NCBI RefSeq assembly: GCF_029533155.1
Contig: NZ_JAIZDB010000016.1
Coordinates: 1-64,000 of the forward strand
DNA from: Psychrobacillus antarcticus
GTDB taxonomy: Bacteria > Bacillota > Bacilli > Bacillales_A > Planococcaceae
Reading direction: 5' to 3'
DNA: 64,000 nucleotides
The notes under the pieces were generated by a model. That model saw only the letters and a program-made list of their open reading frames with translations, was not told the origin of the DNA and made no database searches. Positions 37,653 through 47,533 of the stretch are shown here, one piece after another. The number at the start of each line of letters is the position of its first letter. Within the stretch, counting starts at the first letter, position 1. Position numbers and translations under genes: made by a program.

Positions 37653-39461
37653 CTACATCACTCGTTTGAACATTTTCTCAACCTCATACGTCGAAAAATG
37701 TACGATTACTGGTCTACCATGTGGACAGGTCAATGGATGACGTGCATTTTTTAAACTTTCTAACAGCTGCTCCATATCGTTCATCGTTAAATAATGATTT
37801 GCTTTGATAGACAGTTTACAGCTCATCATAATAGCTGCTTCTTCTCTAAGTTTTTTTATATCCGTTTTACGGTGATTTAACACCTGTTCTATCAAACCTT
37901 CAATAATCTTCGTCTCCTGGCCCTTAGGGAACCATGTAGGATAATCTCTAACGACAAAACTAGAAGTACCAAACTCCTCCAAAAATATTCCTACATCATT
38001 TAATTCACCCAAAGACTCTTTAATACGGTAGGCTTCGTCTAAAGAATAGTGAAAAGTTAATGGCAGCAATAGTGATTGTCGCTCGTTTGCATTTACTTCC
38101 CCTATCTTTTCCTTGTAAAACTCATATTTTACTCGTTCCTGAGCGGCATGCTGATCGATCAAATAAAAACCATCATCGCTTTGAGCAACAATGTATGTAC
38201 CATGGATTTGACCTACTACATGTAAATCAGGAAATGGCTTTTTATCCTCCATATATTCGACCGGTTGCATATCGAAGTCTGTCAAAGCCTCTACCTCTTC
38301 ATATACGATACTAGGCTGTTGCTCAAGGGGATTATGAATTTGCTCGGTTGTCTGCCCATTATTGATTGATGTAATCAGATCCTTTTGTACCGGCTCATAT
38401 GTTTGTTTAAAGAAATCAAATTGCAAACTTTGCTCCTTTTTTACAGCTGGCTTTTCCATAATCTCTGGTGGTTTCTGTACACGATGGATGATTGAACGAA
38501 TGGTCGTGCGTATCAATTCCATCAGCTCTTTTTCCTTACTGAGTCGAATTTGATGCTTGGCAGGATGAACATTGACGTCCGTCAGTATCGGATCCATTTC
38601 AATATTTAAGACGACAATCGGATACCTACCTATTGGCAACAACGTATGGTATGCATCGACTATCGCATTATTAATACCGTAATGTTTAATCCAGCGGCCG
38701 TTCACTAATACCGTTATATAGTTTTTTGATGCTCTCGTTATTTCTGGTAATGTTCCATAACCCGAAATATGAAAATCGGCCGATTCCTTGTCGAAGGCAA
38801 CCATTTTTTTTACGTTAGAGATTCCATAAATAGAAGCTAAAACCTGTTTCAAGTCTCCTCTTCCGCTTGTCTGCACGATCGTTTGCTGATTATGTGTAAG
38901 CTTAAACGCAATACTTGGATAACTAATGGCTAAGCGGTTTATCAAGTCAATGGAGTGCCCTAACTCCGTTTGAATCGTCTTCAAATATTTTAAGCGGGCT
39001 GGTGTATTGTAAAAAAGCTGGCTCACGACAATATCAGTTCCTCTACGAATAGGAGCAGGGGTATTAAATAATACCCTCCCACCTTCTAACTCAACTTTTG
39101 TCCCAATATTTTCACCATTCGAAGTCCACAAACTAATTTTGGATACAGAGGCTATACTTGCAAGTGCCTCGCCTCGAAAACCTAGGGAACGGATTCTGAA
39201 AAGGTCATGCTCTGTAGTGATTTTGGAGGTGGCATGTCTAGAGAAGGATTTTAACGCGTCCTCTTCGTCCATACCTTTTCCATTATCAGTCACTTGAATT
39301 TTAGATAGTCCTGCTTCTTCCAGTGTAATTTCAATAGAAGTACTTTCTGCATCTATTGCATTTTCCACCAATTCTTTGACAACAGAAGCTGGTCGTTCCA
39401 CTACTTCACCAGCTGCAATTTTGTTGGATAGCAGTTCGTTCATAACAATGATTTGTCCCAT
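37653..39461 (-). CDS. mutL: DNA mismatch repair protein MutL
   Basis: 602 residues. The N-terminal GHKL ATPase has ELVENAIDAES, DNGKGMDEEDA and GFRGEALASI; the C-terminal endonuclease site DQHAAQERVKYE (about residue 425) and CPHGRP are present, so this is a nicking MutL. The start ATG at 39461 follows AGGTGAATGAAA. It is 21 bp downstream of mutS. Confidence 0.97.
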   Translation of the reverse strand: MGQIIVMNELLSNKIAAGEVVERPASVVKELVENAIDAESTSIEITLEEAGLSKIQVTDNGKGMDEEDALKSFSRHATSKITTEHDLFRIRSLGFRGEALASIASVSKISLWTSNGENIGTKVELEGGRVLFNTPAPIRRGTDIVVSQLFYNTPARLKYLKTIQTELGHSIDLINRLAISYPSIAFKLTHNQQTIVQTSGRGDLKQVLASIYGISNVKKMVAFDKESADFHISGYGTLPEITRASKNYITVLVNGRWIKHYGINNAIVDAYHTLLPIGRYPIVVLNIEMDPILTDVNVHPAKHQIRLSKEKELMELIRTTIRSIIHRVQKPPEIMEKPAVKKEQSLQFDFFKQTYEPVQKDLITSINNGQTTEQIHNPLEQQPSIVYEEVEALTDFDMQPVEYMEDKKPFPDLHVVGQIHGTYIVAQSDDGFYLIDQHAAQERVKYEFYKEKIGEVNANERQSLLLPLTFHYSLDEAYRIKESLGELNDVGIFLEEFGTSSFVVRDYPTWFPKGQETKIIEGLIEQVLNHRKTDIKKLREEAAIMMSCKLSIKANHYLTMNDMEQLLESLKNARHPLTCPHGRPVIVHFSTYEVEKMFKRVM

Positions 39462-39482
39462 TTTCATTCACCTACTTTTAGG

Positions 39483-42050
39483 TTATTCAAGCTCGCTTTG
39501 TAGCTCGTACAATAGTTGTAACGCTTCTAAAGGAGTGGTACCTGATATATTGATTTTCTTCAATTTTTTCATAATCTTTTCGGACGATTTATTTTCATGG
39601 ACAACCAGTGGCTCTTTACGGGTCTTTGGTTGTTCATCAAAGAACGATAATTGTGTTTCGTTTATGTGAACAGCACTTTCGTCCTTTTCCTCTGGATGTT
39701 CGAAGGTCTCTAAAATTTCACGTGCTCTCGTAATAATTTGTTCAGGCAGCTGGGCTAGTTCAGCTACGTGGATACCATAACTTTTATCTGCTGGACCGTC
39801 TTTGAGCTTGTGTAAAAAGACAACTTTCCCATCCTTTTCAGTTGCTGAAACATGTACATTTCGAAGCTTCGATAGCGATTTTTCTAAATCAGTCAACTCA
39901 TGATAATGAGTAGAGAATAGCGTATTTGCCCCAATGTTTTCATGAATATATTCCATCATCGCCTGAGCTAAACTCATGCCATCATAGGTGGAAGTACCAC
40001 GCCCAATTTCATCAAACAATACCAGACTCTTACTTGTTGCATTCATTATGGCATGCTGCGATTCCATCATCTCAATCATAAATGTACTTTGTCCACCAGC
40101 CAAATCATCGGCAGCTCCAATACGAGTAAATATTTTATCGACGATTGGTAGTTGCGCAGATTCTGCAGGTACATAGCACCCTATTTGAGCCATCACAGTC
40201 GTAATTGCTATTTGTCGCATAAAAGTACTTTTACCAGACATATTGGGCCCGGTGATTAAGAGCATATTAATATCTTCCGTCAGTACACAGTCATTTGGAA
40301 CATACAGCTGATTATTCATCATTTTTTCGACTACTGGATGTCTTCCCTCTTTAATAATCATCGCATTGGAATGATGAAAAACTGGCTTCGTTAAACGATG
40401 GTTCTCTGCTACTTGAGCAAATGAGATAAATACATCTAGTTCGCTAATTTGTTTCGCTAATTTTTGCACAAGTGGGATATATCCTTTAATCTCTTCCCTC
40501 ACTTGCGTAAATAATTCATATTCCAATACTAAGCTTTCATCTTCTGCAGATAAAATAAGGGATTCTTTTTCTTTAAGTTCGTCTGTAATATACCGTTCTG
40601 CGTTCGCAAGTGTTTGTTTACGTACATATCTAGAATCATCGGCTAAATGAATATACGATTTAGTTAGCTCGATATAATAGCCAAAAATACGGTTATATCC
40701 TATTTTGAGGTTTTTAGCGCCGGTAATTTCTCTTTCCCTTTGCTCTAACTCCGCAATCCATTTTTTCCCGTTTACAGAAGCATCACGGAGCTGGTCCAGT
40801 CGTTCATGGAACCCGTTGTTAATAACTCCACCATCTTTAACGGAAATCGGTGGGTTCTCACTTATTGCTTCTTGTAACTTTCTCCAAATATCCGAACAAT
40901 CCTCTAATGCAGCGCCAAGTTTTTGCAGCACTTGATCTTCCGATTCCACGAGTAGCTGTTTTATAATAGGAATCTTTGAAAGAGATTGTCTTAACTGAGC
41001 GAGATCTCTTCCTCCAGCACTACCAAACCCAATTCTACCTACCAGACGTTCTAGGTCATATACTTCCTTGAAAGCTTCTTTAATTTCTTCACGAAGCATA
41101 AAGTCATTCAAAAAACTTGTTACTATTTCTTGACGCGCTTCGATCGATTGCTTGTTAGCAAGGGGCTGATGAATCCATTGCTTTAACTTGCGCCCACCCA
41201 TTGCAGTCACTGTCTCATCTAATAACCATAATAACGTACCTTTTTGGTCGCCACTTCGAATAGATGAAACAAGCTCTAAATTTCGTTTGGAATGATAGTC
41301 CATTGCTAAAAAGGATTCTCTTTCCTGAAAAGTGAAAGGTTGTATATGTAAAAGAGATTGTTTTTGCGTTTTTTGAATGTACTGTAATAGTCGTTTCACT
41401 GTTTGGTGAGTTTGATCGGGATGGTTCGTTACATACTTGTGAATTTCTTCATCTGATAACTCGTCTTTTTCAATGGAAACAGTAAAATCATGAATGGCTG
41501 ATACATCATTGATCAACAAATACATTTGTTCACTGACAATCAATTCTTTTGCCTGAATTGCTAGTAACTCCTGTACTACCTCTTTTTCATCGCCAGTAAG
41601 GATGGTCGTAAATCCATCCCCCGTCGATACATCTAAATAAGCAAAAGCTACTTCATTCGTTGCAAGTAAATCAGCGGAAGCGATAAAATAATTAGATTTC
41701 GTTTGCATCGCTTTTCCTTCCATCATAGTTCCCGGTGTAACAAGACGAACAACCTCTCTTTTTACTATACCCTGCGCATACTTTGGATCTTCTACTTGCT
41801 CACAAATAGCTACCTTATACCCTTTACTAATAAGTGTTTCGATATATCCTTGGGCAGAATGATGTGGTACGCCACACATCGGAATATTGTCCTTCCTACT
41901 AGTCAGCGTAATTTCTAAAATCGCAGCAGCTTTAACAGCATCATCATGAAATAATTCATAAAAATCTCCTAATCGAAAAAATAAAAATGCATCTATGTAT
42001 CCTTCTTTAATTTTCAAGTATTGTTGCATCATTGGAGTTTGTGTAGTCAT
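39483..42050 (-). CDS. mutS: DNA mismatch repair protein MutS
   Basis: 855 residues: mismatch-contact Phe-X-Glu in GDFYELF (about residue 28-34), clamp and lever domains, ATPase Walker A TGPNMSGKSTF, Walker B LVLFDEIGRGTSTYDG and the C-terminal region that binds the sliding clamp. It recognises mismatches and recruits MutL. The start follows AAGGATTTAA. Confidence 0.98.
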   Translation of the reverse strand: MTTQTPMMQQYLKIKEGYIDAFLFFRLGDFYELFHDDAVKAAAILEITLTSRKDNIPMCGVPHHSAQGYIETLISKGYKVAICEQVEDPKYAQGIVKREVVRLVTPGTMMEGKAMQTKSNYFIASADLLATNEVAFAYLDVSTGDGFTTILTGDEKEVVQELLAIQAKELIVSEQMYLLINDVSAIHDFTVSIEKDELSDEEIHKYVTNHPDQTHQTVKRLLQYIQKTQKQSLLHIQPFTFQERESFLAMDYHSKRNLELVSSIRSGDQKGTLLWLLDETVTAMGGRKLKQWIHQPLANKQSIEARQEIVTSFLNDFMLREEIKEAFKEVYDLERLVGRIGFGSAGGRDLAQLRQSLSKIPIIKQLLVESEDQVLQKLGAALEDCSDIWRKLQEAISENPPISVKDGGVINNGFHERLDQLRDASVNGKKWIAELEQREREITGAKNLKIGYNRIFGYYIELTKSYIHLADDSRYVRKQTLANAERYITDELKEKESLILSAEDESLVLEYELFTQVREEIKGYIPLVQKLAKQISELDVFISFAQVAENHRLTKPVFHHSNAMIIKEGRHPVVEKMMNNQLYVPNDCVLTEDINMLLITGPNMSGKSTFMRQIAITTVMAQIGCYVPAESAQLPIVDKIFTRIGAADDLAGGQSTFMIEMMESQHAIMNATSKSLVLFDEIGRGTSTYDGMSLAQAMMEYIHENIGANTLFSTHYHELTDLEKSLSKLRNVHVSATEKDGKVVFLHKLKDGPADKSYGIHVAELAQLPEQIITRAREILETFEHPEEKDESAVHINETQLSFFDEQPKTRKEPLVVHENKSSEKIMKKLKKINISGTTPLEALQLLYELQSELE

Positions 42051-42163
42051 TTAAATCCTTCTCTCTTCTTTACTAATATAATGATTATAACAAAAAAACA
42101 AGGAGAAGAGAGGCAGATGACCTTAATAAGCAAAGCGGAACGATCTATAAGTTTCTTATTCAT

Positions 42164-42209
42164 AAAATGCACCCTAAATAGGAAACCTAATTCAGGGTGC
42201 ATTTTATGT
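42164..42209. terminator. Bidirectional terminator upstream of mutS
   Basis: AAAATGCACCCT (42164-42175) and AGGGTGCATTTT (42194-42205) form a 12-bp stem. On the minus strand it ends the small ORF just upstream and separates it from mutS. Confidence 0.8.
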
Positions 42210-42347
42210 TTACTTTTTAATTTGATTTTTATTAAATGTTTGCTTGTCAGCACGTTTGTAATCTTTTGGATACGTAACTTCTTGCATCGACGTCAATCCA
42301 TTATCTTTTGTATTGAACTTCTCATGTGGTTCTTTACGTTCCTTCAT
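42210..42347 (-). CDS. Small basic protein, 45 residues
   Basis: A short highly charged ORF (MKERKEPHEKFNTKDNG then SMQEVTYPKDYKRADKQ) with a clear ribosome binding site GAGAGGAGTGTTCAAT and its own terminator. No family is recognised. Its hydrophilic, lysine-rich, probably unstructured sequence between cotE and mutS in a sporeformer suggests, without proof, a spore or coat-related small protein. Confidence 0.6.
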   Translation of the reverse strand: MKERKEPHEKFNTKDNGLTSMQEVTYPKDYKRADKQTFNKNQIKK

Positions 42348-42423
42348 ATTGAACACTCCTCTCGATTTTATCTTTATTAGTTTTTCCTTTGTAACGAGAG
42401 ATATTCTGTTTTAATAACAAAAA

Positions 42424-42450
42424 AAAAGCCGGAAGTGATAGCCGGCTTGT
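42424..42450 (-). terminator. Terminator of cotE
   Basis: On the minus strand AAGCCGG and CCGGCTT enclose a 9-base loop and are followed by a run of T; the stem starts right at the cotE stop codon. Confidence 0.85.
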
Positions 42451-42992
42451 TAAAGTGACGAAGAATCGTCCGCTTCCTTGGAGGAACTGGAAGAGCTGGA
42501 TGATGAACTAGAAGAGCTTTCTTCGCCATATGCCCATTCTTCTTCAAAGTCTGCATCCTGTACTTGAATGCATATAGTTGTTTCCCCTACAACCTCCACA
42601 AGTATCTCTCTTTCTACTGTTACCTGGAACTGTGTACCTCCAATAATAATTGCCTCTGTGCAGTTTGGTTGTTGCAGCACACGTAAGTGGACTTCTTCCC
42701 CAGTAGTGTCTTTGTCGCGGTAATGTAGTTTGATACGATCTTTATAATTGATTGTTTCTGTAAATACGGACGTTTTAGAATGCTCATGATGTGCATACCA
42801 TACGTTTATATCAAATTTCCCTGTTACTTCAACATATCTTCCGTGTTTTTTAGACGAACAAGTGTGATTAATAACCCAGCATCCTAAAATACTCGATGGT
42901 GTATTTGGCGGGCGAAGCACTTCACAGGATTCTGTTCTCTTTTTACCTTTAGCAACAACAGCCTTCGTCACGATATGGCGCATGTGTTTCAT
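42450..42992 (-). CDS. cotE: Outer spore coat morphogenetic protein CotE
   Basis: About 180 residues with conserved CotE core: IVTKAVVAKGKK, PSSILGCWVINH, FDINVWYA, VLQQPNC and VEVVGETTICIQV. CotE organises outer coat assembly around the forespore. The family C-terminus is an acidic tail; here the acidic residues are few and a run of 13 serines precedes KEADDSSSL. The ATG at 42992 follows AGGAGGAAAAAA; a longer reading lacks a site. Placement upstream of mutSL is conserved. Confidence 0.95.
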   Translation of the reverse strand: MKHMRHIVTKAVVAKGKKRTESCEVLRPPNTPSSILGCWVINHTCSSKKHGRYVEVTGKFDINVWYAHHEHSKTSVFTETINYKDRIKLHYRDKDTTGEEVHLRVLQQPNCTEAIIIGGTQFQVTVEREILVEVVGETTICIQVQDADFEEEWAYGEESSSSSSSSSSSSSKEADDSSSL

Positions 42993-43109
42993 TTTTTTCC
43001 TCCTTGTAATCAAGTCATAACATCATATGCGCCTATCGCCCAATCGGTTCATCAGTTGCAAAAGTTGTGTAGACTTATGAGGAAGAAATAATGATTCATG
43101 CGATTCTTG

Positions 43110-43685
43110 TCACTTCTTGTGGCTAACTATTCTTATATTTGGCCATATAGACTGCCAGTTTTTTTTCTGAATACGTTGTTCATAAACTGCTAAAAGCTCT
43201 TTATTTGTTGCAAAACGTGGGACTGGATTGACGGTCATCTGCAAGAGGTCGGTAAGACCATGTGGAGCTACAAGCGCAATTTCATTCTGTTCATCCAGTT
43301 TCACCCCGATAGCCGTTACAGTTTCCGGAAAGTTAGCTATGCCATCCACCGAAGATATATAACGTGGCAGGTTGTTTATCTTATGCATTCTAGCCTGGTT
43401 TTTTACAGACCACGGGATATTCGCCATTAGGCTCTGTAGCTGATTCTCCCACTTTTTCTCCTCAGACTCTTCTATATTATCAGGATTAAAATAAATTACA
43501 TCGATATCTGCTAATGGAGTTCTTTCTTTATATCCATGTAACGTATCCCAAATTTTGGAGCGGACAAACCCTGCGCATATCCACCAGTCTGGAAGGTCTA
43601 ACTGCTGAGCCACTTTTAATATATCCATCATCCATTTATCTTCATTTATTAAAACTACTATATCTTCTTTTGTTTGAATAACCAT
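43110..43685 (-). CDS. Nucleotidyltransferase-like protein (DUF925)
   Basis: 191 residues of the PF06042-type nucleotidyltransferase family: WWICAGFVRSKIWD then LADIDVIYFN, where the two Asp could bind metal, and a TVNPVPRF C-terminal block. Function is unknown. It lies 1 bp after the ABC permease gene, so the three genes are one transcript, though a functional link is not evident. Confidence 0.82.
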   Translation of the reverse strand: MVIQTKEDIVVLINEDKWMMDILKVAQQLDLPDWWICAGFVRSKIWDTLHGYKERTPLADIDVIYFNPDNIEESEEKKWENQLQSLMANIPWSVKNQARMHKINNLPRYISSVDGIANFPETVTAIGVKLDEQNEIALVAPHGLTDLLQMTVNPVPRFATNKELLAVYEQRIQKKNWQSIWPNIRIVSHKK

Positions 43686-43686
43686 T

Positions 43687-45309
43687 TCACCCTCTCGAGA
43701 ACATTAACTTCCAACCTATGAAAATGCTGATTAGTAGTAAGACTGCATATACCGACAAACCATAAGGAACGATTAACACCACTGCATGTATCGCAACCAT
43801 TATTCCCACTACGAACATACTAGCGAAAACTTTAAAGAACCCACTAGACTGTGTGTGCTCATGCGAGCTAATAAAAGGAAACTTCCCCTTTATAAAAATA
43901 CCATAAGATACTAGTGTTAAAATAATTGCAGCAAGTAGTACGACGACTAAGTCCAGAACAATTCGGAAGGAAAATATCCATAAAAATATGACACCAAGCA
44001 TAGTTAAAATAGGTAAGAAATAATTCACAAAGCTGGCCTTTAAAGTTGCACTATATACAACCGATTTATTTTTAATAGGAGCTGCGTAAAAAATCCATTG
44101 GCCTTTAGAATTACCAGAGTACTCCAGCAGTTGAACAACAGATGGAATCATAATTAGTGAAAAATAGATTACCATAAAAGAATTTCCACTTCTCATTTCT
44201 TCAAACGAACTAGTAGTTAAGTTATTGAATAAAAAAATAAAGGGAAAAATAATCGCAAATCCTAGTAAAGGGAAAATTTTAAGCTTTAATTCCCTTTCTT
44301 TTTTTAACATAAGGGAAGCAAATTTGTAAAAGGTACGTTCCTCTTTTGTTCTACATAAAATAATTCCCCAAACTTCCTGTAGCTTACGATTTTTCTTTTT
44401 CTTTCTGTTTGTATCACTTTGTAATTTAGATAGATTTCGCTCAAAGGTTGGCATAAGACGAATATAAATCGCAATCGCAATAAATGGAGCTAGAATAGCA
44501 AGAATGGATAGTATAATAATATGCAAGGAAACATCTTTATTTAAGATCAATTCAAAAGGAGCCGCAAACCAAAAAGGTGGCAGTAACGTATGCCACCATT
44601 CAAATGTATACGTAATTTCAATATTAACTATTTGAAACACGCGTCCAACTAATTGATAACTTACCGTCATTCCAATCGCTAAAAATATTTGCACATAGTT
44701 AATAACATCCTTTAGCATTTCACCACTAAAGAAGCGGAGGATAAACAGATACACAAAGGCAGTCAACACTACAGCCAAACTACTAACTAATACTATTTCA
44801 AATAAAAACAAGAGCGCAAAGATAATACCAAACTTAAAGACACTTACTATAAGAGGGATGATTACAAACGAACCAGTTAAGAGAAACATATAAATCAGAA
44901 TGTGAGTAATTTTCGCTGCATTTAGAGTCTTTCCACTAATAGGTTTTGGATGAAGTATATTCTTATCCCGTATATCCAGCAGCACAGCAGAAAAGTCAGA
45001 TACCATCGTTGTCATTAAAATGACAAACAACGAGCTAAACATGATGGTAAGTGAAAATAAAAACTCATTTCCTAAAAATAGAAAAGGAACTAAAAAAAGA
45101 GTCCCTAAAACCGCATACATCCACAAGGATTTTAGAAACTGATTCCCCTCCTTTTTGGTAGCTGCTCCACTAAAGATTGCTGGCATCCTTCTACTATCCA
45201 TCGTAAGCTTTAACTGTAATATCAAACGCATCACATCATAGTCTATATCCAACTTTTGAAAGACCGGTCTAAAACGATCTAAAACTCTAAGGGACGCAAA
45301 ATCATTCAT
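43687..45309 (-). CDS. ABC-2-type transporter permease
   Basis: About 540 residues, roughly twelve membrane helices, with a cytoplasmic basic stretch (RKKKKNRK, about residue 305) in the middle. It resembles large exporter permeases of Bacillales with unknown cargo. The ATG at 45309 follows GGAGGCAAAGGCG and overlaps the ATPase stop by 8 bp. Confidence 0.85.
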   Translation of the reverse strand: MNDFASLRVLDRFRPVFQKLDIDYDVMRLILQLKLTMDSRRMPAIFSGAATKKEGNQFLKSLWMYAVLGTLFLVPFLFLGNEFLFSLTIMFSSLFVILMTTMVSDFSAVLLDIRDKNILHPKPISGKTLNAAKITHILIYMFLLTGSFVIIPLIVSVFKFGIIFALLFLFEIVLVSSLAVVLTAFVYLFILRFFSGEMLKDVINYVQIFLAIGMTVSYQLVGRVFQIVNIEITYTFEWWHTLLPPFWFAAPFELILNKDVSLHIIILSILAILAPFIAIAIYIRLMPTFERNLSKLQSDTNRKKKKNRKLQEVWGIILCRTKEERTFYKFASLMLKKERELKLKIFPLLGFAIIFPFIFLFNNLTTSSFEEMRSGNSFMVIYFSLIMIPSVVQLLEYSGNSKGQWIFYAAPIKNKSVVYSATLKASFVNYFLPILTMLGVIFLWIFSFRIVLDLVVVLLAAIILTLVSYGIFIKGKFPFISSHEHTQSSGFFKVFASMFVVGIMVAIHAVVLIVPYGLSVYAVLLLISIFIGWKLMFSRG

Positions 45310-46096
45310 CGCCTTTGCCTCCACGAACTAAATTTACAAACCTTTCTGCAATTTCCTCATGCTCCGTGAAACCAGTCAATTGATTGAAAATGTCCTCGAG
45401 CGACCCTTCCTGGTTTTGCATTTTCAGTTCTTCAAAAGTTCCATCTGCTACTACTCGACCATCTACTAACAAGACAATTCGATTACTAATTTTCTCTACG
45501 ACATCCATAATATGAGAAGAATAAAAAATGGTCTTCCCTTTTTCTGCAAGCTTGGCAAGGATCTCTTTAATCACCATCACACTGTTCGCATCGAGACCAC
45601 TCAGCGGTTCATCGAAAAACAATAAATCCGGGTCATGTAACAAACTGGAAATGATTAACACCTTCTGTTTCATCCCTTTAGAAAAAGAGGAAATTCGTTG
45701 GTGAAAAACGGCTTCTAAACCAAATTCCTTCATCAATCCGAATGCCTTTATCTCCGCTTCCTTACTACCCAAACCGTAAAGCTCCCCAGTGAAGGAAAGA
45801 TATTCGAAGGCGGTTAGGTTTTCATAAAGCTCCGCCGTTTCCGGAACATAGCCAATTCGCTTTTTATAGGAATAATCATTATTGATAATATTTTCTCCAA
45901 AGATTTCTATAAGGCCCGTATAGCCATCAATTAGACCGAGCATCAGTTTGACAGTTGTGCTTTTCCCAGCTCCATTCGGACCGATATAGCCAATAATTTG
46001 ACCTTCATATACATCTAGATTAACCCCATTCAGTACTTGTTTATTTCCAAAGTTTTTAGATACACCCACCAATGACAACACTTTCTTTGCGCCCAT
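45302..46096 (-). CDS. ABC transporter ATPase (exporter type)
   Basis: 264 residues: Walker A GPNGAGKSTTVK, signature SSFSKGMKQKV, Walker B LLFFDEPLSGLD and a downstream H-loop SSHIMD. It is the DrrA/NatA-like class that pairs with ABC-2 permeases and lies directly upstream of one. Cargo is unknown. Confidence 0.92.
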   Translation of the reverse strand: MGAKKVLSLVGVSKNFGNKQVLNGVNLDVYEGQIIGYIGPNGAGKSTTVKLMLGLIDGYTGLIEIFGENIINNDYSYKKRIGYVPETAELYENLTAFEYLSFTGELYGLGSKEAEIKAFGLMKEFGLEAVFHQRISSFSKGMKQKVLIISSLLHDPDLLFFDEPLSGLDANSVMVIKEILAKLAEKGKTIFYSSHIMDVVEKISNRIVLLVDGRVVADGTFEELKMQNQEGSLEDIFNQLTGFTEHEEIAERFVNLVRGGKGDE

Positions 46097-46288
46097 TTGA
46101 CTCCCCCTATGTATAAATCACTCTCAAATACTAAATATTTACAATTATATTTTATCATACCAATACGCCCGATATTCCATTAATTTAATTTATTGAAATA
46201 TATTTATACAACTTTCTATTGAACTTCGTGTACAAAAGGTGTAGCATTCTAATGTTCAAAGACATAATCTCGCAAGGAGCAAACTCAT

Positions 46289-47491
46289 ATGTTAACAAAT
46301 AAAGAAACAAGCAAAAGATCAATTGTTCTATTAATAATCGGCATTATTTTTATATCCACTACACTACGAGCACCTCTTACTTCCGTAGGACCAATTATTT
46401 CGTACATCCGAGATGGTTTGGAAATTTCAAATCTTTTAGTAGGATTTATCACGACGATTCCTCTTTTAGCATTTGCGATTGTCTCCCCTTTTGTGCCGAA
46501 GATTGCACGACGTTACGGGATGGAAATGACACTATTTCTAGCAATTCTATTATTGGCAGTCGGGATTGTTATTCGCTCGCTAGGGAACCCTTTTCTATTG
46601 CTAGGAGGTACTGCTTTAATAGGAGTTGCGATTAGTTTTGGTAATGTATTACTCCCAAGTTTCATCAAGCTAAAATTTCCTTTACAGGTCGGCCTCATGA
46701 CTGGGGTATTTACCGTTTCCATGAACTTATCAGCTGGTATTGGTGCCGGTATCAGCTATCCAATAGCAAATGGAACTTCGTATGGATGGCAAGGAGCGCT
46801 TGGTGTTTGGGCAATTCTTGCTATAATCGCGTGCATTATTTGGTTTCCTCAAATTAAGAAAAAACAAATAGTTATTGCTAGCTCTACAACTAATGCGATA
46901 AAAGCTAAGTCCATTTTAAAATCGCCTTTAACTTGGACCATCACTTTATGTATGGGTCTACAATCACTCATTTTTTATACAACTGCGGCCTGGATTCCTG
47001 ATATACTACAAACACAAGGAATGGATGCAGAAAAATCTGGATGGATGTTGTCTGTTTTGCAATTTGCACAGCTTCCACTGACTTTCCTTATTCCCATTCT
47101 TGCTGGCCGACTTAAGGACCAGCGGATACTTGTTTTGTTATTTACGGTTTTCTATTTAATTGGTTTCATTGGAATGTTGTATGGAGATATCTCACTTACA
47201 CTTCTTTGGATGATTGCACTTGGGATAGGTGGAGGGTCATCCTTTGGTCTTGTGATGATGCTCTTCTCTCTCCGTTCTCGAACATCAGTGGAAGCTACTG
47301 ATTTATCGGGTGTTGCTCAGTCAGGTGGTTATTTACTTGCAGCCGTCGGACCAGTATTTTTTGGATTTATCCATGATGAAACGAGTAGCTGGTATACACC
47401 GATGATTTTATTTATAGTTACTGTTGTTCTCCTTTTCTTTGCTGGAATGCATGCAGGAAGAGATCGGTTTGTTTCGGAGGAAGTCTTATAA
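46289..47491 (+). CDS. CynX/NimT-type MFS transporter
   Basis: 400 residues, twelve helices, N-terminal TTLRAPLTSVGPII typical of the cyanate/2-nitroimidazole (CynX/NimT, YycB) family. The substrate is uncertain. The ATG follows AAGGAGCAAACTCAT. It is convergent with nos and shares a bidirectional terminator. Confidence 0.88.
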   Translation: MLTNKETSKRSIVLLIIGIIFISTTLRAPLTSVGPIISYIRDGLEISNLLVGFITTIPLLAFAIVSPFVPKIARRYGMEMTLFLAILLLAVGIVIRSLGNPFLLLGGTALIGVAISFGNVLLPSFIKLKFPLQVGLMTGVFTVSMNLSAGIGAGISYPIANGTSYGWQGALGVWAILAIIACIIWFPQIKKKQIVIASSTTNAIKAKSILKSPLTWTITLCMGLQSLIFYTTAAWIPDILQTQGMDAEKSGWMLSVLQFAQLPLTFLIPILAGRLKDQRILVLLFTVFYLIGFIGMLYGDISLTLLWMIALGIGGGSSFGLVMMLFSLRSRTSVEATDLSGVAQSGGYLLAAVGPVFFGFIHDETSSWYTPMILFIVTVVLLFFAGMHAGRDRFVSEEVL

Positions 47492-47501
47492 AAATATATT
47501 T

Positions 47502-47533
47502 AAAAAAGAAGCATGAAATCATGCTTCTTTTTT
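47502..47533. terminator. Bidirectional terminator between the MFS gene and nos
   Basis: AAGAAGCATGA and TCATGCTTCTT form an 11-bp stem with a two-base loop, flanked by A- and T-runs. It overlaps the nos stop codon. Confidence 0.85.
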
